A stretch of 64,000 bases of DNA. Source: an uncultured Rhodospirillaceae bacterium (lineage in GTDB: Bacteria > Pseudomonadota > Alphaproteobacteria > Rhodospirillales > Magnetospirillaceae). Of the stretch, positions 19,101 to 25,392 are shown piece by piece. How positions within the stretch are numbered: the stretch's first letter is position 1; each line of letters opens with the position of its first letter. Location of the stretch: NCBI GenBank assembly GCA_903901915.1, contig CAIUSV010000090.1:1-64000 (forward strand). Reading direction: 5' to 3'. The notes under the pieces were generated by a model. It was not told the origin of the DNA, ran no database searches, and saw only the letters and a program-made list of their open reading frames with translations. The position numbers were made by a program, and so were the translations under genes.

Positions 19101-21638
19101 GGGGCCATATCGGTCACGGTTTCCGACGGTAATGGCGGTCTTCTGGGAATCGACACCACCGGGGTGACGGTGACCGGCGGAGCCAACAATTCTACCTCAC
19201 TGACCTTTTCCGGCACGGTTACTCAGGTCAATGCGGCCCTGGCGTCGCTGACCTATACCGACACCTACAACACAGTCGGCGTCAACTCGACCGACACCAT
19301 CACCGTCCATGTCAACGACGGCTATACCAGCGGCATTACCGGCGCCAAGGCCACCAGCCCCGACACCACCATCACCGTCAACCTGACCGCCAACGACAAG
19401 CCCGTCCTCAGCGTGGCGAGTGTGGCCAGCCAGTCCTATGGCGACACCCTTCAGCACGCCATCAATGGCGTCACTCTCAGCGACAGTCTGTCGGGCACGG
19501 TGACCGCAACGGTCAGCGATCTTTACGGCAATCTCAACTTCACGGCTTCGGGTGCGGCGACGGTTCTGACCAACAACACCGGGTCGGTCAGCATCAGCGG
19601 CACGACCACCGACGTCGACGCCACGCTGCACAGTCTGAAATACACCAGCACCGCCACAGCCTCGATCACCGATACCGTGACCATCACGGTCAATGACGGC
19701 GGCGCCAATTTGATCGGCGGGGCGCGCACCGACCAGAAAACCTTCAACATCGCGCTGACGCAGAACGACACGCCGACCATCGCCACACCGACCTTGTCGC
19801 CCACGTACAACGATACGGCGTGGCACGCCATCAGCGAGAACGGCAACACCAACATCATCATCGGTGACAATAATTCCGGCACCATTACGGTGGTCGTGTC
19901 GGACCTGCATGGCTTGCTGCAAATGACCGCAACCGGCGGCGGCGTCATCGACAGCGGCAATAGCACCAGTTCGGTACAAATTCACGGCAGCCGCACCGCC
20001 GTCAATGCCACGCTGGCGACGTTGCAATACAAGACCCAGGTGGCGGCGACTGGTACGGAAACCATTTCCGTCACCGTCGATGACGGCAACACCACGGCAA
20101 TCGGCGGAGCTAAGACCGCAGCGACCACCTTCTCAATCGCCATGGTCGGCAACGACACTCCTGTGGTGATCGCCCCCTCCACCTCGCTGCTGGTGGGTGA
20201 TAACCAGGCGACTACGGTGAGCGGTTTCTCGTTCACCGATACCTATGTGGGCAATTCCCTGCAGGCGACACTATCCGCCCAGCACGGTAACCTGCACCTG
20301 AGCGCATCGGGATCTGCCGTGATCGGTTCCAATGACACAGGCTCAGTCACGGTAACCGGCAGCAAGGCTGACGTTAATGCCACGCTGGCCCACTTCACCT
20401 TCCAGGAAACCGGTGCCGTCCAGGGCGACACCATCACGGTGTCCGTTAACGACGGCAATACGGCAGGCGTTGGCGGAGCCAAGATCGGTTCGGCGGCACT
20501 GACGGTAGCCGTGGCGCCTAACGACAAGCCCATCCTGACGCCCGATACAAACAAGACATTCCACAGCGAAGTTGCCAGCAACGGCATTGCCGGTTTTTCG
20601 TTCACCGACACCTATGTCGGCAGCACGGTGACCGCAACGATCAGCGATCTGAGCGGTCATTTGACGGTCGGTACCAGCAACGTCACGGTCACGGGGAATG
20701 GATCAAACTTGGCGACGGTGACAGGGAGCGTCAGCGCGGTTAATGCCGCCCTGCGTGCCTTAACCTACGGCCCGGCCGCTCTGGGGGCGGGAGCAGATAC
20801 CCTGACCGTGACCATTGACGATACCAACGCCAACGGTATCGGCGGCAATCTGACGGTCTCTGCCTCGATCAACATCACACTTCTGGCTCCGCCGAATACC
20901 CCGCCAACGATACCGTCCGCGTCGCCGCCGCCGGTGGAAGCTCCAAAGCCGCCGCCGCCACCGCTGCCGTCTGATGCTTTGGTCACAGTCATCCGAACGG
21001 CGACCCCATCAACGGCTGAAACTACCGCTTCCGTCGTTACGCAGGTTCAGCCCGCCACAGTGGGAATGGGGGGCTTGGGGGCATCTTCGGGAGCCGGCCG
21101 GACCAGTGCTGCCGGCTTCCAGGTCGCCCTGACATCGGCACCGGGTGGTATTGACGCACTGACAGTCAACCGCTCCCTAGGCGACACAGTCATCTCCGAA
21201 AGCTCGCGTATTTCCGTAACCTTGCCCCCGGATACTTTTGCACATACCAATCAAAATTCCGTGGTTTCCTTGATAGCTACGCGCGTGGACGGGACTGCCC
21301 TTCCCGGCTGGATGACGTTCGATGCCAAGATTGGCAAGTTTGAGGGCGTGCCCCCTGCCGGTTTCCAGGGAGAAATCATCATCAAAGTGACTGCTCGAGA
21401 CGGTGAAGGCCGCGAGGCAGCAACGGTCTTCAAGATCGTGGTGGGTGAAGCTGGGCAAGGTCGCACTGTGCCCGCAGGTCAGGGATTACAGCAAACTCCT
21501 GGCGAGCGTCAGGGCATGCTGCGGCCGATGGGCAAGCCTAGCCTGACCCAGCAACTTCGCGAACAATCACATCAGGGCCGCATCGCCAAGCAGATGGCTC
21601 TTTTCTATGAACACAAGATCAGCCGCATCGCTTCGTAA
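7158..21638 (+). CDS. giant LEPR/DUF4347 repeat-rich surface or secreted protein
   Basis: About 4,826 residues. ATG 7158 is chosen because GAAAGGGG lies 9 bases upstream; the frame also has a GTG at 7119. Layout (residues from 7158): a short basic N-terminus with the LEPRWMFDGA motif (about 20-29) and no classical signal peptide; two DUF4347 domains (about 57-230 and 235-415); a beta-rich domain to about 570; a long series of Ig-like and cadherin-like domains (for example TDKNIT-, PVTP- and YTPNAGYYGTETF-type segments); three related repeats containing YTEKAAA or YTEKSAA; and 12 tandem repeats of about 125 residues ending near residue 4575. A Pro-rich linker, a He_PIG-like Ig domain (WMTFDAKIGKFEGVPP) and a short basic tail follow. 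Thr, Ser, Gly, Asn and Asp dominate. No RTX nonapeptides were found. It is probably an adhesin or biofilm protein exported by the products of the next four genes. Confidence 0.9.
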   Translation: MSKCRLATKMAGARPMLVALEPRWMFDGAAVIDAAHAIPDVAAKALIPAVEVPVQVRAADPSQDGGKKEVVFIDTSIVDHKVLEAAVQSGVEIEEISAGQSGLAQMAVWAETHSGYDSISVISSGAEGRIDLGNDVVTDASLTAPVTQAELAQIGSALKSGGDLLFYGSDIAKGTDGQQLISDIAAATGANVAASDSATGGAGTWSLNHQTGSIEATAFSSPDFVGELYLAPVLLRAADPSQDSGRTEIVFIDSNVTDWQTLANSVRSGVEIVLLDGTGDGLREMADYLAERSDIDAIHVVSHGSSGEAYLGTADLTSLDMPSYMGSLTAIGDAVKANGDVMFYGCDIAKGTAGQQFLNDLAAALHANVAASSDTTGPAADGGNWTLESQAGTVSTGVVFDPALIHTYGYDLAGTYTVTSGVNVDSAGTTTGLIGAGKLITFDAVTVTAATNTASLILRAYDVDYGLKDASGNPYAIGNANSEWDGVYIQKSGTATWQFVGYLTGSNNTWNYTTLDVSNFVKTNGPGGYIICVVPDDNGTQNRASNGGKWVVGVSSAQLVIDGGAHTATLSSPAETAAAVSVGVTAPAAGTYTVEYDLIDSTGHVVAMVSKTGALASGLQTVSATLAPNTNFYTSWSQIPSGTYKLQISLLDSSGTVQDTTTLPYTNVSAASVPATTGIAAVITGITTASWTGSTLADVQHLATQNQTPTITGTLSKVASTTATSYVDVYADGTYIGTASVAANAQTFQIALGQGSASINNSAASLTPGLHQLSAIYSNSAAAAPSISASYTEGGAAATLDSGLTITGTGSLKGAVVTIGSGIAGDTLAWTIPGGSSITASYSNGVLTLSGTDTIARYQSVLDSVTFSSSSIDPTNLGQSISRTVSWQVQDSNRNWSAAQTTKINITAVNSAPVLYGSGNGGGNTATFYKSLGAVAVNTSIAVSDDNSTLASATVQITGSYASGQDVLAFSNSNSKTYGNISAAWDATTGKLTLTSSGATATTAQWMAVLTAVTYNNTAVTPTTGTRTVAIQINDGQTASNTVTGSISVNTGAPSNLSPVLTGSGYVTNWSSGSNSSSVTADKNITITDNDNTSFKSATVKIVGGFNSAQDKLSLSTYGDSAKSYSDITSIYDSTSGILTLTVNGGGSASKTEFVAALNAVKYSNIASSNNLTLDTTNRVIAFQLNDGQNSNNLSNVVTSTVVIAKTYTNKTQSTNSSAANGVNVGTGATVTQTTAYSASAPIYSLLIDHASNITPVVAAIDGTAGLATTTDRVPTISGTSAPGVVVNIYYAGTTLLGQTTADTNGNWTFTVPSSSALPNALYNLTAKDTVNSNVSSVYGLTINNSAPTQTVTIVSISNDTGSSATDFITSATSQTINATLSSAITTGQKLMGSLDGGKTWVDVTTFVTGTSVAWAGATLKTGYSNPADYVLYSVQFKVTNASGDGLVASQEYLVDNALANPTITGSSFQTAATPTIIGTADPKGIISITWPGAGQSYTVTPDVNGNWSFTVPAPLANGTYTFTATETDPLTGLQAPVQPTTTLTIDTTLAYVNAPILISVDTGKTSTDYTTKTASQTISTSLNKALSVGQTLWASLDGGTTWTDVTSSINATDHVSVSWSNATLVNGTNIIEFQVRNVSTGSRGTLATQSYVLDTTAPVLPSGGAVIDTNSVVLTLNFTETGSGFDTAQVPSASNFTVKQNGSSVSMSGATVAIVDSDTVTITLSGVTANPTDTFTIGYSGTTLRDVAGNQVATFSNLSVINPLVATATADTVTAQRSGGLHYTTAGTDPTGNVLNNDTGSGTLTVAQAEAGSTIDTSAASVDPNTTSLSGATTITGTYGTLVIGADGSYKYTVNNASAAVKALTSAQSVNDTFSYQMVDGAGTTSNATLTVTVQGAADLPGPTLDASKSPAFTNEKLADNGVPTGAMGTLVSQLIDIGGSLSNMTDSYPTGSPYGMAITATNTTTGNGTWYYTIDGGATWTNVGTVSNTSALLLNADANTRLYYVGNGTYTGTISNAITFRTWDTGTGTAGTKVDTSVNGGVTAFSSATDTAALTVTPNPNVPPTWTNAGTTITVAANSSGNSLSTLLAVTDSDTGQTETWTQFSAPAHGTITLASGSASGASGGTGLLPTAALSYTPNTGYAGTDTFTVYETDGSVTISKTIAVTVTPAAPVITGLEAATDTGYRTNDARTNAATLKFDGTGAAYGAGSTDGSDVVVFLDTRSNLAGTAGGVPTGDVSGVIGANTSGAWTGVAVDTSSLADGTYYVYAYDRSLIGSVVGTVSNPTTVVIDRTAPTLSSSTPANNATNVALSTSTLTVTFNEVVEQGAGNFILHDVTTNTDVATIAATSGSIIGWDSTTLTITHGATLIGGHTYSVHVASTAVQDRAGNNFAGIGDDVTDRFTTVDTSPTYLAATTAFTVNENSTAFDLKPYLHVSDVDTAQTETWTVSTATNHSGTVSITSGTAASGSVDITPGGTITYTPNAGYYGTETFTVQVADGLGGTATRTFTFTVNAPATITATATANAYTEQAAAVAVDSGMVIGDLDGGSRTGNWSGGTLKAQITANSFSADTLALPTSNGGGIWYDTVANKLYNNSTQIGTGTAATSTGGTALTFNFLSSATTADVQAAARAITFADTNTDPTAATRTVTFTVADSGGVTASANRDIAFTLKNDDPSLNASATASPVSYTEKAAAATLFSGASISAVEAAQSIKAMTLTVGNLKDGANEVLVIDGISVSLTDQTSGTTSANSFTYSVSVIGSTATVTIGKTDTAGNWQTLVNGLGYKNTSTDPTTGDGTNRTVTLTSVQDSGGAAVGSDTTALSIAATVSVTPVNDAPTLTTTAANPTYTEKSAAVGLFGSTAASTVEAGQTITQLVVTVGGLSDGSSEVLVIDGNDVTLGSTHTVTTSANSGHSYSAAVSYNSGTATITLTNGGGNFTPAAIQTLVDGLTYKNSSSNPTTAGNRTVTLSTIKDSGSNSSPNSNSTTLSGLTSTVTVAAINDAPALTVPGTQTVTKTIPVTLSGSFALADVDDRGATEKITLSGDAGVQLHLGGTTTGVTVVSGDNTNTLVFTGTLTDLKTALDGLTYQTGLTAAGTEHLTITLNDQGNTGSGGALQDSKVVAINVVADQKPTITVPGAKSVAMANTDYGIAGVSVADTYSDTTVTATLTWANANATLAFAATGALTGYTNAGTMATLTGSLTAVNNALAGLTYNTTLTADDTITLTVNDGGTAGNYVGGDQTASASIGITSTGNDTPTVTVPTGRTLNNISLQSFANLISVADASSTVMTATISVSHGSLGISAPGSKTDAADYVLDLTNAAKAGGDSSVVITGVLADINATLTSLTYTSDGSAAAATAGSDTITISVNDNDNTRGGGTAKTGSNTIALTLTPNDIPVITVPGTGPTIGDTASHTISGLSVADTVSGASVTATVYVDHGTLAFTANGGSATIAGTGTSADKTTLSGSLADVNKALATLAYTTTDDGSDSTDTVHVDFTDGGSNLIGGAKTAVSQAITINLTANDAPSVKINGATLTAGNKGSVTVTDTTQQTIGGLSIADTYNTGALQVTVSDTAGNLHVTGSGAATISGNDSGSVLIAGTLTDVNAVLAGLKYTTTASADGSDTISVSVDDKATTLIGGKKTNSAPNVAAYDLTLTANVAPTVTLAGGTPAMAPNDNVATSVDGLSIADGNDGGGTMKLTLGASHGALHLSSATGVTIASGDNSGALVLTGTMANLNGALGSGKLLYTGTQYYKGSDTITVTADDQQSTLIGGKKTGSLGGGITLTVNHTDVVPTLANGAAATAGAGETAVAAGGTGMASQIIYDTVAHAVGLSSTEVVDSDNNSATVTANVSTDANGTLHVDATGGITITGSSNDSSAVTFTGSLAQVNAALAGLTYARSSNTAGIGTVHLQVTDTNNYTAGVTYGADIATIDARANDSPSLVNAPSSAIAVSDKSAHSVATLASTTIAVSDARNSGAISVTVSDGNGGLLGIDTTGVTVTGGANNSTSLTFSGTVTQVNAALASLTYTDTYNTVGVNSTDTITVHVNDGYTSGITGAKATSPDTTITVNLTANDKPVLSVASVASQSYGDTLQHAINGVTLSDSLSGTVTATVSDLYGNLNFTASGAATVLTNNTGSVSISGTTTDVDATLHSLKYTSTATASITDTVTITVNDGGANLIGGARTDQKTFNIALTQNDTPTIATPTLSPTYNDTAWHAISENGNTNIIIGDNNSGTITVVVSDLHGLLQMTATGGGVIDSGNSTSSVQIHGSRTAVNATLATLQYKTQVAATGTETISVTVDDGNTTAIGGAKTAATTFSIAMVGNDTPVVIAPSTSLLVGDNQATTVSGFSFTDTYVGNSLQATLSAQHGNLHLSASGSAVIGSNDTGSVTVTGSKADVNATLAHFTFQETGAVQGDTITVSVNDGNTAGVGGAKIGSAALTVAVAPNDKPILTPDTNKTFHSEVASNGIAGFSFTDTYVGSTVTATISDLSGHLTVGTSNVTVTGNGSNLATVTGSVSAVNAALRALTYGPAALGAGADTLTVTIDDTNANGIGGNLTVSASINITLLAPPNTPPTIPSASPPPVEAPKPPPPPLPSDALVTVIRTATPSTAETTASVVTQVQPATVGMGGLGASSGAGRTSAAGFQVALTSAPGGIDALTVNRSLGDTVISESSRISVTLPPDTFAHTNQNSVVSLIATRVDGTALPGWMTFDAKIGKFEGVPPAGFQGEIIIKVTARDGEGREAATVFKIVVGEAGQGRTVPAGQGLQQTPGERQGMLRPMGKPSLTQQLREQSHQGRIAKQMALFYEHKISRIAS
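7329..8390 (+). repeat. tandem DUF4347 domain duplication inside the giant gene
   Basis: Two related domains each begin with RAADPSQD; the DNA for this is identical over 21 bases (7329 and 7866). Copy 2 has VVSHGSSGE with His303 and FYGCDIAKG with Cys346, a candidate His-Cys dyad as in clan CD peptidase-like folds. In copy 1 the matching positions are Ser124 (VISSGAEG) and Ser169 (FYGSDIAKG), so the candidate dyad is lost. Confidence 0.75.
16170..20880 (+). repeat. twelve tandem ~380-base repeats inside the giant gene
   Basis: About 12 diverged repeats, each encoding about 125 residues. A typical unit starts ND-x-P-x-(I/V), has an I-x-G-(L/V/F)-S-(V/I/F)-x-D-T segment, a GTL- or GNL-type turn, an (L/V)-T-D-(V/L)-(N/K)-x-(A/T)-L segment, and an end resembling VNDGG-x-x-x-IGG-x-KT. 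Units begin near 16170, 16550, 16930, 17347, 17735, 18140, 18540, 18980, 19393, 19766, 20152 and 20520. Repeated Asp and Asn residues at domain junctions suggest calcium binding, as in cadherin-like bacterial adhesins. Confidence 0.75.
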
Positions 21639-21651
21639 GGAAATAAAGTAT

Positions 21652-23382
21652 ATGACGATTCCCGCTTCCATCGCGAGGCGCCTTCTGGCATCCGCCTCCC
21701 TAGCCGCGCTACTGGCGGCTTGTGCGGTGAAGCCGGAGCCGTTCACCGTGGACGAACTGACCTCTCAGGCCGTGGACGACAGGGCCGATATGTTTAAGCT
21801 CGGCGAACCGATGGTGGGCAAGCTGACGGTGTCTGACGCTATCGCCCGCGCCGTGCGCTTCAACCTGGACAAGCGCTCCAAGATGCTGGAAGAGGCGCTG
21901 GCCCTGGGCCAGACTGACATTGATCGCTGGGACATGCTGCCCAAGCTGACCGCCAATGCCGGCTATGACGAAAAGTCGGAACCGGCCGCCACTTTGTCGC
22001 GCGATTCCATCACCCAGACCACCTCGACCTCCAATCCCAGCTATTCGGCGGATCGGTTCAGCAAGACAGCCGACCTGACCATGTCGTGGAACATGCTGGA
22101 TTTTGGTCTGACCTATTACACCGCCAAGTCCAACGCCGACCGCGCCCTGGTGGCGACCGAGCGCCGCCGCAAGGCGGTGCATAACCTGATTTCCGAGGTG
22201 CGCTTCGCCTATTGGCGCGCCGCCGCCTACCAGACCCTGAACGCCGAGGTGGAGCGGACGGTGGCCGAGGCGCGTGACGCCCTGGCCCGCGCCGAGACGG
22301 TGGAAAAGGAAAACCTCAAGGCTCCGGTCGAGTCGCTGCGCTATCAGAAATCGCTTCTGGAAACCATGCGGCAACTGACCGCCATCCAGCAGGAATTGTC
22401 CACGGCGCGCATTGAGTTGGCCGCCCTGATCAACGTTCCGCCAGGTACTGATCTGGTGCTGGACGTACCCGCCGACATGGCTTTGCCGGAGTGGAGTTTG
22501 CCGCTGGAGCGGATGGAGGAAATCGCCTTCGTAAACAATCCCGACCTGCGGGAACAAGGATATCTGACCCGTATCGCCCTTGATGATACCAAGAAGGCGA
22601 TTATCAAAATGCTGCCGGGCATCACGTTCAGCGAAGGCTTCAATTTAGATAGCAATTCGTTTGCTGTGCATCACCAATGGTGGACTGCCAGTGCCAAGCT
22701 GTCGTGGAACCTGATGAATGTGTTTTCTGGTCGCGACGCCCTGAAATATGCAGGAACCAACGAAGAGGTGGCCAAGGCCCGCCGCCTAGCCCTGCGCATG
22801 GCCACGTTGGCCCAGGTGCATGTGTCAGAGCGGCAGTTCAGGAATGCCAGCAGCCAGTTCCTCCAGTCGGACAAGCTATGGAGGGTGGATCAGCGCCTGT
22901 CGGAGCTGTCGGACGCCAAGGCGGCCAACGACGCGTCCGGGGTGTTGGAGCACGTCGCCGGCCACGCCTCCGCCATCGCCTCGCAGCTGCGGCGCTTCCA
23001 GACCTATGCCCAGATGGAACAGGCTTACGCCAAGATGCAGGCCACCCTGGGCGATGATCTGCTGCCCGATGACATCAAGGCGGCCGATCTGCAAAGCCTA
23101 GCTACTCTCGTCAGTCAGCGCCTGGGACAGTGGGGTAAGGGCGGCATGGAGTTCCCCAGGGCTGCAATGAAGGAAGCCGTCCCTATCCGGGATGAGACGG
23201 CCCTGATGGCGGGGGTGGTCAAGTTTCTGAAGGATGGCTTTAAGCAATCCACCGAACCTGCGGCAGAAGCTCCGCAAGAAGCCCAAGGCCCCTACGCAGT
23301 GGAACGTCTCTTCAACTCTCTGACGGGCAGGCTGAGCACGGCGGCTGACGCCACGCCACAGGATGTGGATTCGATAAGGTGA
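21652..23382 (+). CDS. TolC-family outer-membrane efflux lipoprotein
   Basis: About 576 residues. The start is ATG 21652, preceded by a TAAGGA site that overlaps the stop codon of the giant gene. The N-terminus is a lipoprotein signal peptide with lipobox LLAAC. The body has the long helical and beta-strand repeats of TolC/OEP proteins, including WNMLDFGLTYYTAKSNADRA and, in the second half, SWNLMNVFSGRDALKYA. It would form the outer-membrane channel for the giant protein. The stop overlaps the next start (TGATG), so translation is coupled. The C-terminal ~100 residues extend beyond the usual TolC core. Confidence 0.85.
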   Translation: MTIPASIARRLLASASLAALLAACAVKPEPFTVDELTSQAVDDRADMFKLGEPMVGKLTVSDAIARAVRFNLDKRSKMLEEALALGQTDIDRWDMLPKLTANAGYDEKSEPAATLSRDSITQTTSTSNPSYSADRFSKTADLTMSWNMLDFGLTYYTAKSNADRALVATERRRKAVHNLISEVRFAYWRAAAYQTLNAEVERTVAEARDALARAETVEKENLKAPVESLRYQKSLLETMRQLTAIQQELSTARIELAALINVPPGTDLVLDVPADMALPEWSLPLERMEEIAFVNNPDLREQGYLTRIALDDTKKAIIKMLPGITFSEGFNLDSNSFAVHHQWWTASAKLSWNLMNVFSGRDALKYAGTNEEVAKARRLALRMATLAQVHVSERQFRNASSQFLQSDKLWRVDQRLSELSDAKAANDASGVLEHVAGHASAIASQLRRFQTYAQMEQAYAKMQATLGDDLLPDDIKAADLQSLATLVSQRLGQWGKGGMEFPRAAMKEAVPIRDETALMAGVVKFLKDGFKQSTEPAAEAPQEAQGPYAVERLFNSLTGRLSTAADATPQDVDSIR

Positions 23383-24113
23383 TGCGGCTTCTGATACTTT
23401 TTCTGGCGGCTGTTTTTCCCTCCACCACGTGGGCGCAGGCTCACCCTCTGCAGGGCGATATCCGCGCCCAATTGACGCCCCGTGACTATACCACCCTGGC
23501 GGCCGAGATCGGCGCCAAGGTGGAGAAAATCGCGGTACGTGAAGGTGATCGCTTCGCCAAAGGCCAAGTTCTGATCGCCTTCGATTGTTCGGTGCAGCGG
23601 GCCAATCTGGCAGAAGCCCGCGCCAGCGTATCGGCCGCCGACAAGACCGTGGCGGTCAACAAGCGCCTGTTAGAGCTTCAGACTATCGGCAAGCTTGAGT
23701 CCGACCTCGCTCTGGCTGAGTTGGACAAGGCCAGGGCGAAGGATGCCGCCGGAGCGGCCGTGGTCGCCAAATGTAGTGTGGTCGCACCATTCGATGGCCG
23801 CGTGGTGGAGCAGAAGGTCCGCGCCCAGCAATTCGTCCAACCGGGACAAGCCCTGCTGGATATCTTGGACGATACCGAGCTGGAGCTGGATTTCGTTGTG
23901 CCTTCCAAATGGCTGGTGTGGCTAAAACCCGGCCATGCCTTCCAGGTGATCATCGACGAAACCGGCCGCACTTATCCGGTCAAGCTGGTCCGTGCCGGCG
24001 CTCGCATCGATCCGGTCAGCCAGACGGTGAAGGTGACCGGCACCATCGGTGGCAAATTTCCCGAACTATCGGCGGGAATGAGTGGCAAGGTGCTGATGGC
24101 CCCGGCACCATGA
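23382..24113 (+). CDS. periplasmic adaptor (membrane fusion protein, RND/HlyD type)
   Basis: About 243 residues. It has a signal peptide ending near WAQA, then a lipoyl-like half (KVEKIAVREGDRFAKGQVLIAFD), a short helical hairpin (residues 70-125), the second lipoyl half (VVAPFDGRVVEQKV), and a beta-barrel domain ending GMSGKVLMAP. This is a short but complete membrane fusion protein. The start overlaps the TolC stop and the stop overlaps the next start (ATGA). It probably bridges the inner-membrane component and the TolC-like channel. Confidence 0.85.
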   Translation: MRLLILFLAAVFPSTTWAQAHPLQGDIRAQLTPRDYTTLAAEIGAKVEKIAVREGDRFAKGQVLIAFDCSVQRANLAEARASVSAADKTVAVNKRLLELQTIGKLESDLALAELDKARAKDAAGAAVVAKCSVVAPFDGRVVEQKVRAQQFVQPGQALLDILDDTELELDFVVPSKWLVWLKPGHAFQVIIDETGRTYPVKLVRAGARIDPVSQTVKVTGTIGGKFPELSAGMSGKVLMAPAP

Positions 24114-25390
24114 GCGAAATATTTCTCAGCCTTCTTGATTTGCAAAGCCGCATTTTGGCAGCCAAACGCCCGATCGAAGTGGCGTTCCTGGCGGTCGATC
24201 TGGTGCATTCCCTGGTGCCCTATCGCCAGGCCGTACTTTGGGGCCGATTGGAGGGCGTGATTGCCCTATCCGGCGCGGCGACGGTGGAAAGCGGCTCGTC
24301 CTACGTTCTGTGGCTGAGGCAAGTGTTCCGGTCCTTTTCGGGCGTGACCGAACCGGCTCCGTTCACCGCCATGGACCTGCCCGCCTCGCTGGCGGAGCAA
24401 TGGTCCGACTGGCTGCCCGTCCATGCCCTGGTCTTGCCCATGGACGGGGAGCTGTTGCTTTATGCCCGCGACGATGCCTTCGCCGACCACGAAATCGCCC
24501 TGCTGACCCATCTGGCGGCGCTGATGCGGGTGGCGCGCCGTGCGCTATTGCCGCGCGCCACTTGGCGGGATCATCTGGAGGTACTGAGGCGGCGGCGCAT
24601 CATTGCCTTGGTGGCTGTGGCGGTGGCTCTGTTCCCCGTCACCGGCTCTGTGCTGGCCCCCGCCGATGCGGTACCCGCCCATCCTGTCATCGTGCGTGCG
24701 CCGCTGGATGGTGTCGTTGACCATATCGCCGTCCAGCCCAATGATATTGTGACAGAGGGCCAGGACCTGTTCGCCCTCGACGCCACCCAACTGACTGGCA
24801 GGCTGGACGTGGCTCGCCAGCAATGGGCGACGGCGGAAGCAGAATACCGCCAGGCGGCCCAGGCCATGGTGTTCGACGCCAAGGCCAAGGCCCAGGTGGC
24901 GATCCTGGTGGGCAGGGCCGAGGAGAAAGCCGCCGAGGTGCGCCTGCTGGACAGCCAGCTCGCCCGTATTTCCGTCAGAAGCCCCCGGGCCGGGGTGGCG
25001 GTATTCGACGATCCCAACGACTGGATCGGCAAGCCGGTGGCCGTGGGCGAGAAGGTCATGGCGGTGGCTGATGAGACGGATACCGAGGTGGAAGCCTGGG
25101 TCGTCTCCGCCGATGTGGGCGAAGTGAAGGGTGGGGACAAGCTGACACTGTTTCTGAACACAGCCCCTCTGTCGCCTATCCATGCCACGGTACGCAGTGT
25201 TGCCTATGAGGCCAGTGCCCGCCCCGACAGCTCCATCGCCCACCGTATCCGAGCCCAACTGGCCGATGCCGCCGATAAACCGCGCATGGGCCTAAAGGGC
25301 ACGGCGCGCATCGACGGCGACACCGTGCCGCTGGTCTGGTGGCTGTTTCGTAAGCCTCTGGCGACTGTGCGCCAGTATGTGGGCTTCTGA
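24110..25390 (+). CDS. GAF-like/HlyD fusion, membrane-anchored adaptor
   Basis: About 426 residues. ATG 24110 overlaps the previous stop. Residues 1-150 form a cytoplasmic domain of about GAF length and pattern (FLAVDLVHSLVPYRQAVLWG, later FADHEIALLTHLAALM). One transmembrane helix follows at about 163-183, after the basic RRRR. The periplasmic part is a HlyD-type adaptor with lipoyl motifs (VRAPLDGVVDHIAV, VRSPRAGVAVF) around a helical hairpin, then a beta barrel. A sensory-type domain on the cytoplasmic side of an adaptor is unusual and may link export to a small molecule or another protein. The GAF assignment is by pattern only. Confidence 0.75.
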   Translation: MSEIFLSLLDLQSRILAAKRPIEVAFLAVDLVHSLVPYRQAVLWGRLEGVIALSGAATVESGSSYVLWLRQVFRSFSGVTEPAPFTAMDLPASLAEQWSDWLPVHALVLPMDGELLLYARDDAFADHEIALLTHLAALMRVARRALLPRATWRDHLEVLRRRRIIALVAVAVALFPVTGSVLAPADAVPAHPVIVRAPLDGVVDHIAVQPNDIVTEGQDLFALDATQLTGRLDVARQQWATAEAEYRQAAQAMVFDAKAKAQVAILVGRAEEKAAEVRLLDSQLARISVRSPRAGVAVFDDPNDWIGKPVAVGEKVMAVADETDTEVEAWVVSADVGEVKGGDKLTLFLNTAPLSPIHATVRSVAYEASARPDSSIAHRIRAQLADAADKPRMGLKGTARIDGDTVPLVWWLFRKPLATVRQYVGF

Positions 25391-25392
25391 CC

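Noticed and set aside
16170-20880. Tandem repeats considered as a CRISPR array
   Set aside because: Repeat units are ~380 bases, diverged, in frame and protein-coding, with no short identical repeats or spacers.
23909-24109. N-terminal extension of the GAF-like/HlyD gene to 23909
   Set aside because: The extra 67 codons are the shadow of the preceding adaptor gene. ATG 24110, overlapping the upstream stop, is the natural coupled start.
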